Made by a program: the position numbers and the translations under genes. Shown here one piece after another: positions 18,404 through 24,722 of a stretch of 35,851 nucleotides of DNA. Source of the stretch: Clostridia bacterium (lineage in GTDB: Bacteria; Bacillota; Clostridia; Oscillospirales; Acutalibacteraceae); assembly GCA_024404095.1 (NCBI GenBank), contig JAKSQO010000033.1:1-35851 (forward strand), read 5' to 3'. Positions within the stretch are counted from its first letter, which is position 1; every line of letters starts with the position of its first letter. A model generated the notes under the pieces. It searched no databases, was not told the origin of the DNA, and saw only the letters and a list, made by a program, of their open reading frames with translations.

Positions 18404-19756
18404 ATGAAGGATAAACTATTAAAAGACAAAGTATTTTTAAAAAAGCTTCTTCAGCTTACGTTACCGATAGCATTTCAACAGCTGATGCTTGCGTCTGTTG
18501 CTGCGGCTGACGCGATAATGCTCGGCAGTATAGAGCAGAATTCGATGTCGGCGGTTTCGCTTGCGACGCAGATACAGTTTGTTCAGAATATGGTTCTGAT
18601 GGCGATTGTTGCGGCAACATCAATTTTAGGCGCTCAGTATTGGGGCAAGAAAGACAAAAAAGCAATGAATGATATATTCTGTCTGAGCCTTCGTCTCAGC
18701 GGCTTTGTGTCAATATTCTTTTTTGCGGGCTGTATTTTCTTCCCGAGGGTGCTGATGCTTCTTTTTACAAACGAAGAAGTGCTGATTTCAATCGGCATAA
18801 AATATTTGCGGATTGCCGGCTGGTCATATCTGCTGACAGGTATATCGCAATGCTATCTGACAATGATGAAGGTCAGCGATCACGCATCGGTAACTGCAAA
18901 AGTCAGCTTTGCAACCGTAATGATTAACATTGGTCTGAACGCTGTATTTATATACGGACTGTTCGGAATTCAATCTATGGGTGCACAGGGTGCGGCACTT
19001 GCGACTCTGATTTCAAGAATTGTTGAATTTGCCGTTTGCATACTGATTTCATTCAGAAAAGGATACATTCATCCTTACCTGAGCGGTCTTTTCAAGCGCA
19101 ATAAACTGCTGTCAAAGGACTATTATAAGTGTATGCTTCCGATTCTCGGTGCGTCTTTGCTGTGGGGCGTCGGATTTACCTCGTATTCTGCTTTTATGGG
19201 ACATATGGGTACGGAGGCTGCGGCGGCAAACTCAATTTCAGCTGTTGTGCGTGATTTGATCTGCTGTATGTGCAACGGACTTGCCAACGGCGGCGGAATC
19301 CTTGTCGGCAATGAGCTTGGAGCGGGAAATCTCAAAAACGGAAAACTATACGGCGACAGAATAACAAAGCTTGCGTTTATATGCGGCTTTTCCTCGACAG
19401 CTGTTATGTTTCTTCTTACCCCGGCAGTTCTGAAATTTGTACACATTTCGGATGAAGCTCATAAGTATCTTTTGCAGATGATGATAATTATGTCAATCTA
19501 TATGATTGGCAGGGCGGTAAATACAATAGTTATTAACGGCATTTTTGCCGCAGGCGGAGATACAATGTTCGATTTATACAGCCTTATAGTGACTATGTGG
19601 GGTATGGCTGTTCCGCTTGCCGCAACCGGAACCTTCTGGCTTCATTGGCCTGTATGGATTGTTTACTCCTGCACCTGCCTTGATGAGGTCGGCAAAATTC
19701 CGTGGGTAATGGTTCACTATAAAAAATACAAATGGGTCAAAGACCTTACAAGATAA
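18404..19756 (+). CDS. MATE family multidrug/cation efflux transporter
   Basis: A 450-residue inner-membrane protein of the MATE family, which exports drugs or other small organic cations in exchange for Na+ or H+. Around twelve hydrophobic segments are visible in two halves. The family pattern LPIAFQQLMLASVAAADAIMLGS near the N-terminus and the second-half equivalent LPILGASLLWGVGFTSYSAFMGHMG are both present. The ribosome site is weak (acggatt). There is no room for a promoter between the rpoC terminator and the ATG, so transcription must come from inside rpoC or from read-through. The gene ends with its own terminator. The substrate cannot be predicted. Confidence 0.92.
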   Translation: MKDKLLKDKVFLKKLLQLTLPIAFQQLMLASVAAADAIMLGSIEQNSMSAVSLATQIQFVQNMVLMAIVAATSILGAQYWGKKDKKAMNDIFCLSLRLSGFVSIFFFAGCIFFPRVLMLLFTNEEVLISIGIKYLRIAGWSYLLTGISQCYLTMMKVSDHASVTAKVSFATVMINIGLNAVFIYGLFGIQSMGAQGAALATLISRIVEFAVCILISFRKGYIHPYLSGLFKRNKLLSKDYYKCMLPILGASLLWGVGFTSYSAFMGHMGTEAAAANSISAVVRDLICCMCNGLANGGGILVGNELGAGNLKNGKLYGDRITKLAFICGFSSTAVMFLLTPAVLKFVHISDEAHKYLLQMMIIMSIYMIGRAVNTIVINGIFAAGGDTMFDLYSLIVTMWGMAVPLAATGTFWLHWPVWIVYSCTCLDEVGKIPWVMVHYKKYKWVKDLTR

Positions 19757-19762
19757 ATAATT

Positions 19763-19797
19763 TTACAGGTTTGCAAAAGCGGACCTGTAATTTTTTT
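19763..19797 (+). terminator. Intrinsic terminator after the MATE gene
   Basis: An 8-bp perfect stem (ttacaggt at 19763-19770, acctgtaa at 19783-19790) is followed by seven T residues. Confidence 0.88.
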
Positions 19798-19803
19798 ATA
19801 ATC

Positions 19804-19833
19804 TGAATTTTTGTGTAAAAAAAATAAATACTA
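19804..19833 (+). promoter_or_regulatory. Candidate sigma-G (forespore) promoter of spoVAD
   Basis: TGAATT (19804-19809) and AATACTA (19827-19833) are separated by 17 nt. They match the forespore sigma-G consensus (TGAATA, 17-18 nt, CATACTA) at most positions, and no sigma-A promoter is evident. spoVA genes are sigma-G targets in Bacillus, so the position is biologically sensible. Confidence 0.5.
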
Positions 19834-19848
19834 AATTCGGGTGATAAT

Positions 19849-20880
19849 ATGCGAATCGGAAAATATGTTATTGAATTCGATAACAGACCGTCGATTGTCG
19901 GCTGGTCGTCGATTGTCAGCAAGAAAGAGGGCGACGGTCCGCTCGGCAAAGGATTTGATATGGTAATTGAAGACCCGATGTTCGGGCAGGACTCATGGGA
20001 GCGTGCCGAGTGCGAATTTCACGAAACATCAATCGGTATTCTTCTTGACAAAACAGGTATCAAAGACAGCGATGTTGATATCGTTTATGCGGGTGACCTG
20101 CTTAATCAATGCAGCAGCTCGGGGTTCTGTATGAGAGATTATAATATTCCCTACTGCGGAGTTTACGGCGCCTGTTCCACGTCGGTACTGTCAATGATAA
20201 ATGCGGCAATAGCTGTTGAAAGCGGACTTATGCAAAGATGTATTTCCTCTACATCATCTCATTTCTGTGCCGCCGAAAAGCAGTTCAGATATCCGCTTGA
20301 GTACGGCGGTCAACGACCTCCGTCAGCACAATGGACTGTTACGGGTGCAGCATCGGCAATGATCTGTGGCAAAAGCGAAAAGAACTGCCCGAAAATTGAG
20401 AAGGCAATTATTGGCAGGATTGTAGATAAGGGTGTTTCTGATGCTAATAATATGGGTGCGGCTATGGCGCCCGCGGCAGCGCAGACGATAGCTGATTTTC
20501 TACACGATACAAACACGAAGCCCGAGGATTACGATATTATTGTAACGGGTGACCTCGGTTCGGTCGGCTCGGAGCTTCTCTATGAGCTTATGGAAAAGGA
20601 GTACGGCATCAGTATACGTGATGTGCATAATGACACAGGTATGATGATGTATTACCCCGAGGAGCAGGATGTTCATGCCGGCGGAAGCGGATGTGCGTGC
20701 TGCGGCACTGTGATGTGTTCAAAGCTTTTGAATGAAATTAACAGCGGAGTAATCAATAAGGCTCTGATTGTTGCAACGGGTGCCTTACTGTCAACTATTT
20801 CCGCATTTCAGGGCGAAACAATTCCGTGTATTGCTCACGGCGTACTGATAACAAACGGAAAGGAGAATGAAAGTGACTAA
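19849..20880 (+). CDS. spoVAD: Stage V sporulation protein AD
   Basis: A 343-residue SpoVAD, close to the usual length of about 338. The protein has a thiolase-like fold, binds dipicolinic acid, and works at the forespore/spore inner membrane with SpoVAC and SpoVAE to move dipicolinate during sporulation and germination. Family blocks are visible: NRPSIVGWSSIVSKKEGDGPLG at the N-terminus, then FGQDSWERAE, DLLNQCSSSGF, YGACSTSVLSM with a cysteine at the thiolase active-site position, and HAGGSGCACCG. A gggtga ribosome site precedes the ATG. The gene is not flanked by spoVAC or spoVAE in this window, unlike the common AC-AD-AE order. Its 3' end overlaps a small membrane-protein gene. It shows that the host is a spore-former or descends from one. 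Confidence 0.95.
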   Translation: MRIGKYVIEFDNRPSIVGWSSIVSKKEGDGPLGKGFDMVIEDPMFGQDSWERAECEFHETSIGILLDKTGIKDSDVDIVYAGDLLNQCSSSGFCMRDYNIPYCGVYGACSTSVLSMINAAIAVESGLMQRCISSTSSHFCAAEKQFRYPLEYGGQRPPSAQWTVTGAASAMICGKSEKNCPKIEKAIIGRIVDKGVSDANNMGAAMAPAAAQTIADFLHDTNTKPEDYDIIVTGDLGSVGSELLYELMEKEYGISIRDVHNDTGMMMYYPEEQDVHAGGSGCACCGTVMCSKLLNEINSGVINKALIVATGALLSTISAFQGETIPCIAHGVLITNGKENESD

Positions 20881-21049
20881 AGCCGATTGTCTGAAAAAAT
20901 CCAAACTGTTTCTGAAAATGGCAAAATGTGACTTCGCACTTATAAATTTAATAAAGATTATAAAATGTATTCTGACTGTGGCATTATTTGTTAACACAGG
21001 CGCGTTTGCGCTAACGCTTATCTGCGGTGCAAAAAAGTCAAAATTATAA
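20873..21049 (+). CDS. Small single-span membrane protein downstream of spoVAD
   Basis: A 58-residue protein that I do not recognise. The GTG at 20873 is preferred as start: AGGAG (20861-20865) lies 7 nt before it, whereas it is only 1 nt before the alternative ATG at 20867. The basic N-terminus (KADCLKKSKLFLKMAK) is followed by one hydrophobic segment (about residues 24-50) and a lysine-rich tail, predicting a one-pass membrane peptide. It overlaps the spoVAD stop by 8 nt, so it would be translated with SpoVAD and probably made in the forespore. It is too short for SpoVAC or SpoVAE. A terminator follows directly. Confidence 0.6.
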   Translation: MTKADCLKKSKLFLKMAKCDFALINLIKIIKCILTVALFVNTGAFALTLICGAKKSKL

Positions 21050-21053
21050 GCTT

Positions 21054-21095
21054 TTCGGTTGTTTACACTTAGCTGTAAATGACCGAATTTTTTTA
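21054..21095 (+). terminator. Strong intrinsic terminator of the spoVAD operon
   Basis: A 14-bp stem with two G-U pairs (21054-21067 with 21074-21087) closes a 6-nt loop and is followed by at least seven T residues. Confidence 0.92.
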
Positions 21096-21101
21096 TTAAA
21101 G

Positions 21102-21130
21102 TTGACAATAAGTCTTATAACAAGTATAAT
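21102..21130 (+). promoter_or_regulatory. Sigma-A promoter of the GPH symporter/GH31 operon
   Basis: A full-consensus TTGACA (21102-21107) and TATAAT (21125-21130) are separated by 17 nt. The leader to the ATG at 21162 is about 25 nt and holds an aaggggag ribosome site. Confidence 0.88.
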
Positions 21131-21161
21131 ATTTTTATATTTTTAAAAAGGGGAGAACTCT

Positions 21162-22694
21162 ATGGGTGTTAAATCGGCACTTAACTCGTTAAAGAGTACC
21201 TACCTTGACAACGAGTCTATCTCTAATAAAGAACAGCTCGGCTTTGCAGGGGGTATTTTCGGTAACGCAATGGGTCAGGACAGCGTTGATACCTTTGCGG
21301 ACAAATTTGACCGAAACTTTATGGGTATCAGCAACGGAATGATGACAATAAAGGGCAACATCAGTACGGTGCTCAGCTTCTTTATTCCTCCTGTTGCAGG
21401 CGCACTTTATGATATGCCGTCAAGACGCACAGGAAAAAGCAATCTTAGAAAGGCACTTCTTTTTGCGCCGATTCCTTTTGCAATTACTTCAATGCTTCTG
21501 TTTGTTGTTCCGACACAGAATGCAATGTATAATTTCATCTGGACTCTTTTCTTAAGTGTTATTTTCTCGATAGCAGATACATTTTATGATATCGCACTTA
21601 ACGCACTTGCTCTTAAGATGGTGTCAAATCCTGCCGACAGAAAGAAATTCTTTACATTCGAGTCTATCGCTTCCACACTCGGTTCAATGGCACCCGGCAG
21701 TGTTATTCCGATTATTGTCGGAATGACGGATGATGCCCACAAACAGCAGTGGCTGTATTTCTTCATAGCACTCGGCTTTTGCATTATCGGTGTTCTTGCT
21801 ATGTATGCTCCGTATATGACAATTCAGGAACGCAGTATGATGGCGGCGGCAGAATACGAGGAGTCAAAGAAGAAGGAAAACGGCGAGAAAGAAAAGATTA
21901 AGCTTGACAAGAGAACTGTCAAGGCAATCCTTCACAACCGTCCGTTCATAATCATTCAGCTTGCAACAATCTGCGAAACAATCAGACAGATTACATACAA
22001 GATTCTTCCGTATCTCTATGACGATACATTCAACGATTTTAAGATGAAGACAATCGTTGACGCAATCAGCGGTACATTCTCTTATGTCGGACTTATGGCT
22101 GTTCCGTTTGTCGGAAAGAAGTTCTCCGCAAAGGCAATGCTTATCGGCGGTTACTCCTATACAGCGATTTTCTACACAATCATTTCTCTCTTCAATATCA
22201 ATTTCAGACTTGAAAACGTCAGAAAAAAGAGATATCTTATCGGTCTTTGTATCGGACTTTCGGGTATTCCGAATGCAATGCAGGCAGCAGCAAAGCGTAT
22301 ACTTGTTGCGGATTCAACGGACTATATGGAATGGTATGGTGAAAAGACATTCGGTATGGCGGTTCGAAGCGACGGACTTCTTAGTGCGGCGCAGAATATT
22401 GTTGCAAAGTTTAACGCATTGCTTAAGACTAATATTTATAACATTATGTTCAGCCTCATCGGCTATAAATCAAACGACCTTGCAAACGGCATTAAGCCTG
22501 TTCAGACCAACAATACACTTCGAGGTATTTACAGGATTGCCTCTATCTGCGGCTTACTTGGTAATCTGCTTCCTGCAATCTGCTTCCTGTTTGATAATTA
22601 CAGCGGTGAGCGTAAGGACAGAATCTACAACGAGCTTTGCGAAATGCGCGCAAAAAGAGAGGAACTGTTGGACAATGAGCTTTTCTCTGAGTAA
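21162..22694 (+). CDS. GPH-family sugar:cation symporter (MFS_2)
   Basis: A 510-residue transporter of the glycoside-pentoside-hexuronide:cation symporter group within the major facilitator fold. Evidence: about twelve hydrophobic segments, an N-terminal cytoplasmic stretch of about 40 residues, a short YDMPSRRTGKSNLRK loop between helices 2 and 3, a DTFYDIALNALALKMV segment in the GPH style, and a charged central loop (KKKENGEKEKIKLDKR). GPH symporters bring in di- and oligosaccharides such as isoprimeverose or melibiose with Na+ or H+. The next gene, a GH31 glycosidase, starts 20 nt before this gene ends, so the pair should be made together. The arrangement resembles yicJ-yicI of E. coli and xylP-xylQ of Lactobacillus, so an alpha-xyloside or alpha-glucoside is the likely cargo. 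This is inferred. Confidence 0.88.
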   Translation: MGVKSALNSLKSTYLDNESISNKEQLGFAGGIFGNAMGQDSVDTFADKFDRNFMGISNGMMTIKGNISTVLSFFIPPVAGALYDMPSRRTGKSNLRKALLFAPIPFAITSMLLFVVPTQNAMYNFIWTLFLSVIFSIADTFYDIALNALALKMVSNPADRKKFFTFESIASTLGSMAPGSVIPIIVGMTDDAHKQQWLYFFIALGFCIIGVLAMYAPYMTIQERSMMAAAEYEESKKKENGEKEKIKLDKRTVKAILHNRPFIIIQLATICETIRQITYKILPYLYDDTFNDFKMKTIVDAISGTFSYVGLMAVPFVGKKFSAKAMLIGGYSYTAIFYTIISLFNINFRLENVRKKRYLIGLCIGLSGIPNAMQAAAKRILVADSTDYMEWYGEKTFGMAVRSDGLLSAAQNIVAKFNALLKTNIYNIMFSLIGYKSNDLANGIKPVQTNNTLRGIYRIASICGLLGNLLPAICFLFDNYSGERKDRIYNELCEMRAKREELLDNELFSE

Positions 22695-24648
22695 CAATAA
22701 CGCTTATTTCATATTTAAAAATCACAGCTTTGTGCTGATGAACACAGGTAAAAACGTATGGCGCCTTATCTCCGAAAGGGGAGGCGCCTTTAACCTTATC
22801 GGAGCGGCACAGACTCTTGCTGATGACTTGGGAGAAAGCTGTGAAACTACTGCCCAAACTCTGACTTTGTCAGATAACAGAGTGCTTGCCGAGGACGGTT
22901 CATATGTAACTGTCAACGAGAATGAAATAGGGTTTTACGATTGTGACGGCAAGGCAATAAGAAAGGTACGCGACGTATACGATAAGGACGATTCAATCTG
23001 TATCGAGCTTGTGTTGAATAAGAGTGAAAGATTATTCGGTACAGGTGAACGCTTTAACCGTGTCAATCAGCGCGGAAAGCGAATTCATATTTTCGCTATT
23101 GACAAATGGTGCCGTAAAGAGGGTAACAGCTATATTCCGATTCCGCTGATTATCAGCTCAGACGGAGGTGCGGTTTTCTTTAACCGTTATGAACATTCTG
23201 TTATGGATCTCGGCAGGAAAAAAGCTGACAGAATAACTGTCAGCCAGAAGTATGCAAACCTTGATATGTATATATTCACCGCCGATAATCCTGCTGATAT
23301 TCTCAAAGATTATTCTGAAATTACGGGTTTTGCGCCTATGCCCTCTGATTGGGCATTCGGTACGCTTGTATGCAGATATCATCCCGATTTTTCCACCAAA
23401 GACGGTGTGCTGCAAATGGCTGACGCTATGGAGAAAAACGGATTTCCGTGGGAAGCGGTTATCATGGAGGGATGGGGTACATATGATAATCATCGTTGGA
23501 ATGAGTTAAAAGAGCTGAGCGAAATTCTGCACAGCATGGGCAAAAAGATGATGGTATATGAGCCGTGCGGAAAGTTCCCTCTGACAGCCGATAAGCTCGG
23601 ACTTGATGACAGCTTTGCGGTCAATTCTGCAAAGGGTACTTATTTGAAACAAACACGTTCAATGAACCTGCTTGATAATTTTCACCGCAAAAATATGCGA
23701 TGTATTGATATCACAAGTAAAACAGCACTGAAAAAATGGGAAGAAATATGGGATAAGCTTCTGAACTATGTAGGAGTTGACGGAGCGAAAATTGACTTCT
23801 GCGAGCAGTTTCCCGACAGCGAGGATATACAGTTTGCCGATTCAAGAAATCCCCGTGCGGCGCACCATTGGTACCCGACTTATTATAACGTGCTAAGATA
23901 CAGACATTTTGCAACCCATCCCGATGGCGGACTGAATTTTTCGCGCGGCGGTGGAATCGGTGCTCAGCGATATCCGTTTGTATGGGCAGGTGACCAGCGA
24001 AGAGAGTTTAATTTTCTGCGTTCTGTTGTTAAAGCGGCATTGTCACTCGGCTTGTCCGGTGTACCCTTTGTCAGCTGGGATATGGCAGGCTATCGACCTG
24101 CATACCTGCTGATTGATAGACTGAAAGAGAAAGATGTTTTTATCAGAGGTCTTGAGTTTACTGCTTTCGCACCTAATATTCAGACGCATGGAAGCGTAAA
24201 AAGACCGTATGATTTTGATGAGCATACAAAGTCGGTTTACAGAGCATATACAATGCTCCATGAGGCTCTTCGACCGTATCTGAAACAACAGGCGGAAATA
24301 TCATGCAGAACAGGTATGCCAATGATGCGACACCTGTTTTTGTACGATTGCGAAGATAAAAAAGTACTTGATATTGAGGATGAATATATGCTCGGTGAAT
24401 GTCTGCTTATTGCTCCGATTCTTCGCAATTCACGCAGGCGTGATATTTACCTCCCGAAGGGCGAATGGAAAAACATTTTTACAGGTGAATGCTTTAAGGG
24501 CGGACAGACAATAAGAAATGTTCACGTACCGCTCGAGATGATTCCTGTTTTCAAAAAAACTGATATTGAAAACGCAATTCTCGACGAATCGCTGAAAAAC
24601 GCACAGCAGTACATAGACGAAATAAGCGAATTTAAAGGGACTGATTGA
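22675..24648 (+). CDS. Glycoside hydrolase family 31 alpha-glycosidase
   Basis: A 657-residue GH31 enzyme. The frame is open far upstream inside the transporter gene, but the ATG at 22675 is the credible start, because sequence before it is the out-of-frame reading of the symporter. An N-terminal beta domain is followed by a (beta/alpha)8 barrel. The probable catalytic nucleophile is D374 in GAKIDFCEQFPD and the acid/base is D440 in WAGDQ. The QTHGS segment and the PMMRHLFL / DEYMLGECLLIAPIL blocks close the barrel and C-terminal beta domains. There is no signal peptide, so it cleaves imported oligosaccharides in the cytoplasm. Similarity in layout to YicI suggests an alpha-xylosidase, but alpha-glucosidase or sulfoquinovosidase activity is possible. 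It overlaps the symporter by 20 nt. Confidence 0.92.
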   Translation: MSFSLSNNNAYFIFKNHSFVLMNTGKNVWRLISERGGAFNLIGAAQTLADDLGESCETTAQTLTLSDNRVLAEDGSYVTVNENEIGFYDCDGKAIRKVRDVYDKDDSICIELVLNKSERLFGTGERFNRVNQRGKRIHIFAIDKWCRKEGNSYIPIPLIISSDGGAVFFNRYEHSVMDLGRKKADRITVSQKYANLDMYIFTADNPADILKDYSEITGFAPMPSDWAFGTLVCRYHPDFSTKDGVLQMADAMEKNGFPWEAVIMEGWGTYDNHRWNELKELSEILHSMGKKMMVYEPCGKFPLTADKLGLDDSFAVNSAKGTYLKQTRSMNLLDNFHRKNMRCIDITSKTALKKWEEIWDKLLNYVGVDGAKIDFCEQFPDSEDIQFADSRNPRAAHHWYPTYYNVLRYRHFATHPDGGLNFSRGGGIGAQRYPFVWAGDQRREFNFLRSVVKAALSLGLSGVPFVSWDMAGYRPAYLLIDRLKEKDVFIRGLEFTAFAPNIQTHGSVKRPYDFDEHTKSVYRAYTMLHEALRPYLKQQAEISCRTGMPMMRHLFLYDCEDKKVLDIEDEYMLGECLLIAPILRNSRRRDIYLPKGEWKNIFTGECFKGGQTIRNVHVPLEMIPVFKKTDIENAILDESLKNAQQYIDEISEFKGTD

Positions 24649-24665
24649 TTCAGCCCCTTTGTTTT
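24634..24665 (+). terminator. Terminator at the end of the GH31 gene
   Basis: aaaggg (24634-24639) pairs with cccttt (24555-type arm at 24655-24660), extended by ctg/cag around one mismatch. The stop codon lies in the loop. The tail is gtttta. It sits between converging genes. Confidence 0.65.
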
Positions 24666-24722
24666 ATGGTATTCATTTATTATATCGAACCTGATAATAC
24701 CGGTTTTTCAGCTATACAGACA

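Noticed and set aside
22057..22674. N-terminal extension of the GH31 frame inside the symporter gene
   Set aside because: It overlaps the symporter in another frame, is not protein-like, and the GH31 domain begins cleanly at the ATG at 22675.
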